A DNA stretch of 64,000 nt from the NCBI RefSeq assembly GCF_003286085.1, contig NW_020825289.1, positions 22,036,001 to 22,100,000 on the forward strand, given 5' to 3'. This stretch comes from Drosophila persimilis (Eukaryota; Arthropoda; Insecta; Diptera; Drosophilidae). Below the pieces are notes generated by a model. It saw only the letters and a list, made by a program, of their open reading frames with translations. It searched no databases and was not told the origin of the DNA. The position numbers and the translations under genes were made by a program. Below, one piece after another: positions 13,945-26,600 of this stretch. Numbering within the stretch: the first letter of the stretch is position 1; every line of letters begins with the position of its first letter.

Positions 13945-16900
13945 AAGCATCGTTGAGGTGGCAAAGCTACAAGTGGGCTCCTTTTGGATTCCTTTTGGGA
14001 TCGCTGCTCGAGCAGCAGCTGCCAGCTGCCCCATGGCGTCAAAATTGTGTGCAAGCCAACAAACGTTTACCAACACTCGCCAATGGATCGAGCCGTGGAT
14101 CGAACCTCGAACAGTGGTTCGGAATGAACAACTAGGAACAACAAGGATTTGATCCTTTGATCTTTAGGGAATACGGAGAGGCAGAGCCAGAGGGAGACCT
14201 CTCATAGCAAGCGGTTGGATGGCTTGGCTTTCCTCTTTCTTGACAAAATCTAGAAATGTTCTATATTTTTTATGGCATTTCTGGCATTTGCTAGACAATG
14301 CTCAAGTTTTATAGTTTTCTCGATGGGGTGCCAGGGCGTCCGACCACTGTGGTAGCTCCTCCGACCTAGCCCTAGCCGTAGCATTCGACCTCCTCCGTCC
14401 TCCAGGCCTCTGCCTCGGCCTGTGTGCCTGTGTTTGCCATGTGGTTGCCCCACGTTGTTCATAGCTGGTAATTAGTGTTGTTGTACTTATTGGCTTTGGC
14501 CTTGGGGCACAGCGTTACCACCACTCCACACCACACTACACCACCAAAAAGATGCAACAACGAGACGTGCGAGAGCGTCGTGGTACCAACACGACGTTTA
14601 TCGCGCGTTCGCATCGGGTTCTCCACTCTAGCCCACCCCATGCCACGCCATACCATACCTTCTGCCTTCTGCCTTCTGGCCATGTTATCTTGATCGCTGG
14701 GATCCCTACTATCCCTGGGATACCTTCTTGGCCTGGCCCCTGCCGCTGCACCACCCTGCTGCACCCTCCCCTTGTGGCAGGGCAGGGGGTGGGGGCATCT
14801 GCTATACGCATAATTCTTGTTTTTACAATTTAGCAGCGATAATGATTTTATACCATATTCAAGGCAACAACATAGACACGCCCACCGAAGGCCCCCCTTT
14901 TTGTTGTTGGCTGTGCTAGTAGTATGCTGCCACAAAATGCGGCACAAAAGCAGATTGATTTGTGCCTCTCTCTCTCTCTCTCAGTCCTCCTCCTCCTCTT
15001 TTATCCTTTCCTCTTTTATCCTTTCCTCTTGTTACCCTGTTCTTTGGGGTTTCCTGTTTTTTTAATCAATGCTAATCCCAGGGAATGCGCGCTCGCATGT
15101 CTATTGTCATTTCCCTGCCATCGTGCCCCCAAGTGCTGCCACTGCCACAGCCAGGGGGGATTCACACGTGACTCGCCCTAACCTCATTCGTTGTGCGAAA
15201 TAGCGGTACTTTGGCATATTATGTTACAGTTATGCGGCGAACATGATGTGAAACATGAGCGACGAGAAGGAAATGAGAGAGAGAGAGGCAGCGAGGGAGC
15301 TAGGGAGCTAGGGAAAGGCATTTGTCATGTGCCAGACACACCCCCACACACCCCTACTAGATCCACCTTTCACCTGCTGCTGCTGCCACCTCCCACCTGC
15401 TCCTCCTGTTCCTGTCTCTGTCAATAGCCAAACATTTATAGCTTCCTGTCACGCTCAGGCGTGTCCCTTGAGCGCTTCTCTGCGCTGCGATTGTCTTTCC
15501 TTGTTCTACCACTCCCCCCTCTGCCCGCGCCATTGTCAGCGCATGGCGAACATAACGCATACGCAGCGTTGTTTTTCTCGCATGTCCCGCGTCCCATACG
15601 ATGGGAAAATGTCAACTCCGATTTTCTCATTGAAAACTGCACGAATAATCGAAGCGGAGAGCATTTTTCGGAAAGAAGCAACGAGTTTTAATATTTTACC
15701 ATACGATTTAACCGGAAATGTGACAAGAATATTGAAATATTTCCTGTATGGGAAAATCCTTAAAGATGGCAAGCGAATGGGGGATTTGTTTCCTTTGTTT
15801 CTTTGGCCCCACTTCTGCCTGGGCCTATGGGCGTGTCCCTAATTGGGTTACTCCTGAAGGGGGGAGTCCTGAGAATAGTCCCGGAGCCCTGCCGCTGGGC
15901 ATATCATTAATATCTCAAGGGGCCATAAATATGCAACAGTGAATCAATAAAAGACATAAAATCCAGTTACGGCTCTCCACAGGCCCTCGCCGCAGACCAT
16001 ATTCTATTCTATTTTTTATTATTGCTTTTTATGATGACGATGCGTGTGCGAGAGGCGCCCAGCATGCGAAAAAAGTTCATTATAAGAGGGGGATGGAGGG
16101 GGGCCCAGAACAAAGGAATCCTGTGGCGGAACCGTGAATATTCCGCAATGAAATTGTTACCACGGCAACGGGCGACAAATCATACAATTTATGAGTGAAA
16201 CCAACCAAGCAACCCCCTCTGCCGTGTCCCCTCTCGTCCGTGGGCCTACCGACGCCTGTGGCCGACTTAATGGTTTTTTCCTCTCTCTTATTTTCCATTT
16301 TTGTGTGCGAACAAATTTATTGTCGACTGATTGGCCTGTTCTCCAGTCCACTCCACTCCTCTCTCTTTCCGGAGACTATCATAATGCGGTTGGCATCCGC
16401 AGTCCCCCAATACCCCACTCTCCACGCCATGCCATACCATCCTTTAGCATCCTGCTTCTATCTTGCTTCTATCCCGCTCATTTTGCAGCCTTTTATGGCT
16501 TCTTATTTTGCCGGGGAGCTAGCTTTTTACACTTATTGAATTTGAAATGGTTGTGGTAATTGAAATGTTCTGCCCCCCCTTTAAGGTGGGGTTGGGGAAG
16601 CCAGAAATATGTTTTGCCCGATTGTGGAAATAAAGAAGAATTTTGTGGTCCAAAAAACCAGTTCATAAAACCAAATTCGCCTCAATGGCTATGTTTTTAT
16701 TGAGTTCTAATTGAACGGGCTATGATTATGATTGGAAAAGGGATGTAATGAGGGGAACATCTGTTCGGAATGGTGCAACTTTACGAAGGGAGCCCCTAGA
16801 ACTCTCACTAAATGCACTCGAACCACGAAATTTCCTTGAAATCCCCAGCCTAAGATCCTCTTAAACCCCGAGGCTTGAGTAAATGTAATTCCGAAATGGA

Positions 16901-19900
16901 AATCCAGTTTAATTAAATTGGTAAGCCCTTTAAGCAGGGTCTCTGGGCTGCGTACCTGATATTTCCATTAGCAGAGAACCCGAGGAACTCGAGGATGGAT
17001 AGTGGAAAGGCAGACAGTCAGACAGTCAGGCATTCAGGCGATGGCCAATAAGTGTCACTTGTGGCTGACAAATCGCATAAAAAGCAGAGGCAGGAGCTCA
17101 CGAGCAGGATATATATGCTCCCAGGAGGAGCACAGCATGGCAGCAGCAGCAGCAGCAGCAGCCGCAGCGGGAAGGAGTCGACTGAGAACAGGAGAATATT
17201 TCATATTTCCATGCAAATGCAAATAACAAAATAATAAAATGCACAGCAAGGACGGGAGTAGCAGCTGTAGGAGTGCTAGTCGAGGAGGGTGGGTGTGGGA
17301 GTGAGAGTGGGTGGGGGTCAGGACACACATGAGGAAATTTGCAAGGCAAACGATTTTTCATAACCATGTGAAGGAAGGACCCCACAAAGCAGGCGAGGAG
17401 CTCCTGATGATGGCAACTTTTCATGTGAAATGCACTGCGATTTATCTCAACAGGAACTTAATGTTTATTCGCCTCTCTCTCGCTCTCTCGCTCTCTCTCT
17501 ATCTCTCTGTATCTCTGTGAGTTTATTTTGTCATAAATTTCACGCACAACAGGGTTCCCTCGTGCTCATCTCACCTTCAACTGCAGTTTTAAGGAAAATC
17601 AAATCAGACAGCAAATGCAAACATATTTCTCTACCTCTGTCTCTCTTTTGCAGATACGAAAAAGGTAATAGATCCGCCTGGCAACTTCGATGAGAATCTG
17701 GGGGAGATGGGCAAACCTGTCACGTTGCCCAAGGAGATGACCGACGAGATGAAGAAGGCCGTGGAGACTGGCTGGACCAACAATGCCTTCAACCAGTATG
17801 TTTCCGACCTGATATCGGTGCACCGCACACTGCCGGATCCCCGGGATGCCTGGTGCAAGGATTCGGCCCATTATCTATCGAATCTACCTGCCACAGATGT
17901 CATCATTTGCTTCCACAACGAGGCCTGGACCGTACTGTTGCGGACAGTGCACTCGGTGCTGGACAGATCCCCGGAACACCTCATTGGCAGGATTATCCTG
18001 GTGGATGACTACAGCGATATGCGTGAGTGTTCTCCTGGAATCTTGTCTTGGAAGCAAAATCAATGAATCTACATCGAGGTTTATTCTCCATTTTAGCGCA
18101 TCTCAAGACGCAACTAGAGGATTATTTTGCCGCCTATCCCAAGGTTCAGATTATCAGGGGGAAGAAGCGCGAGGGCTTGATTCGTGCCCGCCTCCTGGGC
18201 GCCCAGCATGCCAAGGCGCCAGTTTTAACGTATTTGGATTCCCATTGCGAGTGCACTGAAGGTGAGCAAGTGATAAATGTCGCTGCCTGAAAGCAGGCAA
18301 CAGAATTCAGACTACAAAATACTCAGCAAACTTTTAGAGGGGATAATATTTGCGGAATTGCCACATTAATTTGTAGAATACCTTTAGGGGAAAACAATAG
18401 TGCGCGTGCAATAGATGCGATTAAGTGATTAATTTATTTGCCTGGAAGTAGGCAACACAATTTATACTAAGAAATTTTAGCCTCCATAAGAAGGTAGGTG
18501 CTATGCGCTGCTGAATTACTGCACTGCTACTTTAATTTGTAGCATACTTTTGGGTGGCAAATACTATTTGTCGAGCATAAGAACGACTAAGATGTAAGGT
18601 CTTCTCTTAAATATCTTAAATTAATATTGTATTCCTTGGTACGAAATTTCATAATTCAATCATAAGTATCCGCAACACGGAGACGTGTTTAAACGATTGA
18701 CGAGCCATTTTCCACCTCTCCCTCTCGTAGATTTTCTCTATTACATTCACTAATGGAATGAATGTCAATCTGCCAATATGCTAATTCCTCAAAAAACTAC
18801 AAGTGCGGCTCTTAATTGAGTAGATAGCATTTGTGCAGTCAGCATTTTTGGCAATACAAAATTCAGGCCAATAATAAATATTTAAATTTATGCGGCAGCC
18901 AAAAAAGCAAAGCAAAAGTAAAACCAAATCAAATTTAAATGCAGAAATTTCATTTCTGTTGTACAAGCTTTTTTCCTATCCGAGTCTCCTCCTCTCCTGT
19001 GGAGTCTCCCGTTTCTGGTTTATGGCCCAGAGTGTAACGTTCTGTTCGTACCATTTTTGATGGCCATCAAATAAAATCCGTTGGGCCCAAAACGATGCCA
19101 AATAAAACAAAGCCCAACTCGAGTAATTCACTTGAGCCTCGGTATTTCCCTGGATCTGGTTCTGCCTCTCTGGCTTTGGCTCAGATTCTGTTTCTGAGCC
19201 TCCCACTGCCACTCCCACTCGATAAGCTCAATGACTGACAAGAGAACGTAACAAAAGGCAATCAATTTAGTTTATTAAGAAAGTTGCAGCAAAAGCTGGC
19301 AATTGGTTGTCAAAAAACTATCCGAGAGTGAAGCGTAAAGAAAAGCAATTTCTCCTATCATGAGGCGGATGATGGATGGATGAGCGAGCGAGTGCCGTGC
19401 CGTACCGTGCCCCGAAAAAGCAATTAAACCCGCTCGTAGTCGTATTTTCACAATTTCAATTTCATCCTTTCATCCTTTTGTTTTCGCAGGCTGGCTGGAA
19501 CCGCTGCTGGATCGCATCGCCCGGAACTCCACCACCGTTGTCTGTCCCGTCATCGATGTCATCAGCGATGATACCTTGGAGTACCACTATCGCGACTCCA
19601 GCGGCGTCAATGTGGGTGGCTTTGATTGGAATTTGCAGTTCAGCTGGCACGCGGTGCCCGAGCGCGAGAAGAAGCGCCACAATGTGAGTAGATTTCAGTA
19701 GAATCTGATTATTTCTCCCCCTGGCGGGAGTCTCCTCCCTCCTCGGGTTACCCTAAACATACGCCGCATGGCGTGTTCCTTGGGTTTGAGTTATGTTTTT
19801 GTTTGTTTTACCCAATGGTTACCATGGTTATGTCGGCTCGAAACCGTAGCGAAAAGTGGGGTTACTCCCGCCTCCCGGGGAAGCCCTCGCTTAAAGCGCT

Positions 19901-20573
19901 TGAACGTGACTACAAAAACTGAATGTTTGCCGTAAAAAGGGCATGAATGCCCCTGCCCGTGCCCCTGCCCCTGCCACTGCACACACAAACACTCTCGCAG
20001 AGATACGGATACGGAACATTCACATCCATTCACACGTACAGGCCACAAAAGTGTCGTTTGCGATATGAGCTATTAGAACTAACAGAGTCGCTCTTTTCAC
20101 GCTGCAGATGACCGAAGACTTGAGATCAAATTTGCGTTGAGGAAGACTAAAAGTTGGCAACCTTTTATGGAGGTTTGTCTGGGAAGAATGTCCGGGATCC
20201 GAATAGTTAAAGAAAAGAAGTTTTATGAAGTATAAAAAGGTAATGCTGTGGCAATAGGATCTACAATAAATCGTAGTTCTACTATTAGACAGAATCCACA
20301 CAGAAAGTGGGTCAAAAAGAAATAAACTCCTTCTAATTTTAGTTGGAATTTATTGATTAACTTGTGAGCGGCGGGGTGTTATGGTGCTATGCTTTTAAGG
20401 CACACTGTCCCAGCGGATTTCATATCCTTTGCGGACTGGAGGAGCCCCGTGCCCCATCCTGCCTGCTGCCATAACTTTCCATGAGCCAAAGAAATGGCTT
20501 TTGCAGTTTATGGCCGCCTGTGCGAGCCACGTACAAACTGTAACCCATACTCCGACACGCAATTAGATACTCC

Positions 20574-20606
<33 letters not shown>

Positions 20607-23600
20607 CACGCCACAGATAGAGAGAGTGAGTGTGTGAAAAGGGGTCGGGGGTGGTGGGGGGGCGGAGAGACAAAGTGCTCCACAAATGGACATTCGAAAC
20701 TGTCGATGGGTTATCCAGGCGCTGACAGCTGCTGCCTGTTCGTGTGTTTTCCTCCCGTCTGAATGGAGGAAAATCCTCCTTGACTGGGCCTCAGCGCAAA
20801 CCATTTTCCACTTTTCACGTAGCAGCATCCGCATCCCCCTGCCATCAACACCTCTTTTCCCTTCGCCCTTCTCCCTTTTCCCTGCTTGAAATCCATGGGA
20901 GGATTGCAGTCTCTTCTCTTGCAGGATGCGTTTTTTGTTCCATTTGCTTAACATTTTAATTAAAAGTTCATAATTACAACGTTTTCTCTCTCTGGCGAAT
21001 GGCAAATGGCGAGTGGCGAATGGTGTGAATTGGCTGGAATGTAAGCGATATTACGCATACGCCTCGTGGCTTAAAGGCCACAAATTACAAACGGAAACGG
21101 AGATCAGAAGAGATGGAGCAAAGAGCAGCAGAGGATGTGGAAGAAACAACGAACCATGACACTGCAATTAAAAGCCAAAAATGTTAACAGCAAATGTGCC
21201 GCACGACTCTGGGTAGTCGAATGCATGCCCTTTCCAGAGGGGCTATAACCCCATCCAGAAACGCAGAGTGTATCGCATCGTCGTAGGAAGGGTATCTTTG
21301 AATTCGACTTCCTTTCTTGCAGCTGCTTCTCTGCTTCTCTGCATCTCTGTTTCTGCTGTTGTCGTTGCAACTTGCAACGCATTCGGCTTTTTGCGGCGTA
21401 AATATCTGGCATAATTGTTTTTACAAGCGCCAAGGGGATTTATGAGAACATTGTTGCCGAAAAATCCTTGCCGAGGACACTGGGAAATTGTTGTTGCTGC
21501 CGTTGGCTGCTTTCTGCTTTCCGCCTTCTGCCTCCGCTGCTTCCTGGCGACATGCGGCGTGCAATTTGGTATCCATGCCTGGCCCCATGCCTGGCCCTGC
21601 CTCAAGTTGCACTTAGCAGCTAAATCAAGTAAGGCATTTCCTGCCTGCCACCGCCACCGCCGCTGCTGCCACTGTCTGCCGTGCCAACAGCAACATTGGC
21701 AATTTGCCGACTCGGAAGGGGGAACCGAGGAGGGGAAAGCGAGGCCCATAAATGTTGCTCTGTGTGCCACATGTGTGCCGACAATGATAATGGCTCAGCG
21801 AAGATTTCTCTGCCTCTCTCTGTCTCTGGCAGTGGAAAGTTGTTGCCTGAAATTGAAAATGTTTAAGCGAATGGGAAATACTCCAGAACTCTCTCTTCGG
21901 CAAAGCAAATCCCCAGTAAGTTCTTATTTCTTATAGAATCTCTTCGAGGTGTATCCGTCCCATCAGGTGGGCATCCTCTAGGAACTCTGCTGAAAGGCTG
22001 CTGCTCCTGAGGGGCACAGCTGTTGACAGCTCCAAAGCTGCCCGAATGAAAATCCCCCGAAACTTTTGATGTCTGTCCAAAGTTGCTTAACTTGTTACGA
22101 GTTGCCACAGCAGCAGCAGCAGCAGCTATACAAACAGCAAGGAAACAGCACATCGCACAGGGAACAGGGAATCAAAAATACATATTCGTTATGGGCAATG
22201 CGATTGCCATTGCCATCTCCTTCTTTTGCCAGTCAAAAGTTTGTTCCTGCAGCTTTTGTTTGTATTTCCTCAGTGGAGGGGAGGCAAAAAGTTGCAAGGA
22301 TATAGTACGATTATTTTGTATTTTTTTTCTATGAAAATAATGCTTCCTGCTTTTCCTGCAAAGCTAATCGATTCGGCAACGGGCTTTACCCGCCTGCCGG
22401 CCTGCACGCCCTCCTGCCTGCCTCTCCATCAAATCAATCAAATGCGATTTACCAAATCGAAATCCTCAACAGTTAATCATTTTAAACAACTTAATGTACA
22501 TCTGCTGTGAAAGTTGTTTGCCTCCTCCGAAGGTTTTCCTTCCACAGACTTCCTTCACTTCTGCTTCGCTGCTTTTTGCTCTTATTCCAGAGCGAGAGAT
22601 GGCAATGGAATTTAAATATTTAAGGGACGAACCAAAAAGCATACAAATAAAAACTAATTCGCTTCGTTTGCCCGCCTTGGGCATGGCAATATTATGCCAT
22701 ATACACCCACACAGATATGTGTGCTTCGTGTATGTTTGTAAACTAATCCCCGCATAGAGGGAAAATCTGGAATAAAACTACAAACAATTTCATATCCATA
22801 TGACGCGGTCCCAAAGGGGGAGCAGCAGCAGGAGTAATGGAGTAGCCGCCGCTGCTGCTGAGGGCGCTGAAACACTAATCCAATTATTTGAGAAAAGAAA
22901 TCAGAAAAAATGGGAAGGAAGGAAAGCACCGGCAAAAAATGTATTCGATGGTAGGGCAGAGCAGAGCAGTGCGATGCCCTGCCATGCCATGCCATGCCAT
23001 GCCCCGCCATGGCGTATGCGCAATATGCGTGCTCAACAGCTCACGGCTGGCACACACAGAGCACGCAGAGCACACAGAACACTCATACGCAATGTTGGCC
23101 AAAGCGTTTAACTATACATAGAGCGACCGAATATACATACTATAAAGAAGAGTGCCTAAAGTGCCAAATCCTCAAACTCCTCTCCCCCTGTACCTTACCC
23201 TTGCACTGGGTTTGGGTTTGCTTCTGGTTCGGATTCTGGGTGGAAAATGGCAAATGGCAAATGCAAAGGAATATTCTAGACAGAGTTTACCTTTAAAAAT
23301 TGTTTAGGCTGTCGTCGTACTCTCGTCCCTCGTTTATATGCATGTGTAATGGGGCCTGTGCGGAAAGGTAAATGCTTTCCTAATACCCTAAGCGAACGGG
23401 GGAGTGTGGGGGGAGCGCCCAATAGAGAACGGGGAGAGATGGAGGTGGGAGAAGAGGAAAGATCTCATCGTGGCCCGTTGCACGTTTCATTTCATTTCGC
23501 TCTCGTTTCAGGTTTATACCATTCTGATTGCCTATGCGTGCGTTCTCATGGCTGTTGCTGTCGAGAGTCCTTTTGTGCCTCTGTCTGCGCTGTCATTGTT

Positions 23601-26600
23601 CTGCTTTTCGGGGCTGTTCTTCGTTCCCTTCCTTTTTGGTCTGCCCTTCCTAGGAGAGGGTGCATCCGCTGGCAGTCTACTGGGAAGCATCTCTTCTGCA
23701 ATCATGTTCAAGGGTATTCCACGCTTCGACTTCCTATTCTAGGCTTTCTTTCATTGTATTCTCTGTTGTTCTTGTGAAATCGTGCCTAACATTGAGCTAG
23801 TCCTTCAGAATTTCCCCATGTGCGTTCGACCTTATCTGTGTCTGTATCTGTGTGTGTGTGTTTTTGTATCTGCTGCGTTTGCGAAAATGTTCGACGTTTT
23901 CGCTCCAGTGACAAATGTTGAGCAGTCAATTCAAGGCCTTCCGTGGTCGGGTCGGGGCTGGCTTCCTCTGAGGCAAGGACGTGGCCAGAGTCTGGCACTC
24001 CGGCACTCTGGGCTGCTTTAATGATGAAGCCGATTACAGATTTTCCGTCAAAGTCAATTGGATTTTGGCTATTCATCGAAGCACAATGATGAAAGCCTGA
24101 AGCCCTGTGACAGAGGAGGTGCCATAGCAACTGCTGAATGGAGGAGGAGCTCCCACAGGACGACTGTGCCCGCGTAGAATGAGAAATGGATAGGCTGATA
24201 ATTAGATAGACAGGGTGTCTATATGGGGGCGGGGGATTGTGCATATGTTAAGGTGGCATCATCAAGCAATTAATGGGAATGCCCTTGCAACACCCTCTGT
24301 TTATTTTACGACACATATACATACATTGATAGCTCTAATTTTCTGTCTGACAAAGCTTTACCTTGGGCTCAATCAATCCATCAATCAATCATCTTCGTTT
24401 AGTTGGACAAACGATACTTGACTGCCCGCAGGATGGGGTACTTCTCGGTGGTGCAGAGGCCGCGGAAGTCATCGAAGGAGAGGTCAAACAGTGCCACACC
24501 GCCCAGATTGTTCTTGACCACGTAGCCGGCCTTGTCGGCGGCCGTGTCCGGATCCTCGTAGCTCACCCAGATCCCGTTTTCGCCCTTCTTGTCCGCCGCC
24601 CGATAGGCGTACGATCCGTAGCGCTTGGCCGGGTCCTGGACTTTGGTCAGCGGGGCACTGGCACCCTTGGAGTAGGCGTTGTTCTGGTTGGGCAGCAGGG
24701 CGCACACCTCCGGCCAGCTGTAGATGCCATGGATCTGGGTGTTGGCGCCCACGGGAGCCTCATCCTCCACATGGGACAGCGGCGGCACACCCGTCTCGCC
24801 AGAGTCCTCGCTGAGCTTCCAGGGGCGTCCGTAGGTGGCCACGCCCACATTGATCTTGCTGGCGGGGCAGCTGTTGCGCAGCCAGAACTTGACCTGGGCC
24901 TCGACATTGAACTCGGGATTCCTTTCGCTCAACTCGTAGATGGGCGCGGAGTAGTCGGCCACTTCGGGATTGCGCTGGGGCGTGAAAAAGTCAAAGGCGC
25001 CGAGATTGACAAAGTCCAGATAGTTGATCACAGCGGGGATATCATAGAACACTGAGAAGAAGACAGGAAGAAGGAGAGCTTTGATAGATCTTTCTTTTGA
25101 AAAGATTTATGGAGTACGTACGCGAAGAGTTAACGTTCGGCAGAACGGTGGTGGAGAGCAGGAGATTGTCCGGACGGAAGGCATTCTTCACATCGCGCAG
25201 CAGGGCTGTGAACTGCTCCTTGTGCTCCTCGGACTTCTCATCCACAATCGAGTCGCCGGAGAATACCTTCTTGAAGCCCTTCCAGAAGCTGCCCAGACCG
25301 CTGTGCACCTTCTTTGGCTTGTTCTTGGGGAACTGCCAGGCCACATCGAGGCCATCAAAGCCATAGGTCTTTACCAGAGAGAAAACGGTGTTCACGAAGC
25401 GAGTGCGCCCCGTGGAGCTTTCGAGCAGCTCCAGATACTTGTTGGGCAGCTCCTTGGCATCCTTGTCCGTCTCGATGTCCTTGTCCCCGCCCACGCTGAG
25501 CAGCACCTTCACGTTGGGGTACTTGCGCTTCAAGCGCGTCACGGTGCGGTACAGCCCCTTGCCCAGATCGAGGTCTAGCTGCTGGTTGAGGCTCACCGCC
25601 TTGTGCGAGTCGCGCTCGAGGCCCGCATAGCCATAGATCAAGTAGTCGCAAAACTGGAGCGCCGGCTCCAGCTCATCGATCACCAGCTTGCCGAGACCTA
25701 CACAAAAAAATGATGCGTGATTAGAGATTGAGGGGGGGTTTTAGTAGAGGAAGGTTATCACAACGCTAACCGATTTGAGGAATTGGGTGATAAGCTTGTT
25801 TTCAGTTTCGTTTTCATCTTTTCTCACAACGGGTATTACATAACATAACAAAGCCGCTCACTCACCTTCCTTAACGAAGCTCGCCGAATCGTAGTAGCAG
25901 ACGAGGTGCTTCTTGGGCACCTGGGGCCCTGTCTGCTGCTGACCCACCTTCACGGCCAGCGCCACGCTGGCCAGGCACAGCGACAGCGCCAGAATCGCCA
26001 ATGTCTTGATCATCTCTCGCTGGGGGGGGATTCAGACTCAGGTTTGAATTCAGATTCGATGTGTTCCGTTCAAGTGTTCGCTTGGAACTGAAACTCGACT
26101 TGGAACGGGACGTCTGGGCTCGGCTCCACGTCGCGAGGCATCGCGAAGGTTGGGTTGTAGGCGGCGACGTGTTTGTTGTTGTAAGCTGCTTGCCGAGAGC
26201 AAAGTGTGAAGCTGATAAACAAAGCGAGGCTCAAATGAAATCATTTGAAATGCATACAGTAGGGACTCGATATAGAATTCAGTGTAGTAGTTTTTTCTTT
26301 TGTTGCCGTGAACTAAGTATATACATATAAGTAAAGTATAAACTCTAATACTTTGTGTAAACTATGTACTTCGTTAGTTTTAGTTCGGTCCCACTGTAAT
26401 ATTAATTTTCAGTACAATCGAGTGGGCATGGCTTCACAGAATGTGTTTAAATTTTTACGACTTTACTTTTGTCTCGACAAAAATCATGTTGTTGTTCTTG
26501 GTTTTGCTTTGTTGTTTCTGTTTGCCTCTTTTGCTTCTCTGCTTCTGCGGCTGCTGCTCTCTAATTCTGTCAGATTTCTGCTACTGCTGCTGCTGCTCTG

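Noticed and set aside
21243-21936. open frames of about 175 codons on both strands
   Set aside because: Mutual shadows over CAG/CTG-rich sequence with no domain recognisable.
24363-25055. 230-codon open frame on the + strand
   Set aside because: It is the antisense shadow of Idgf6 exon 3, kept open by the strong codon bias of that exon.
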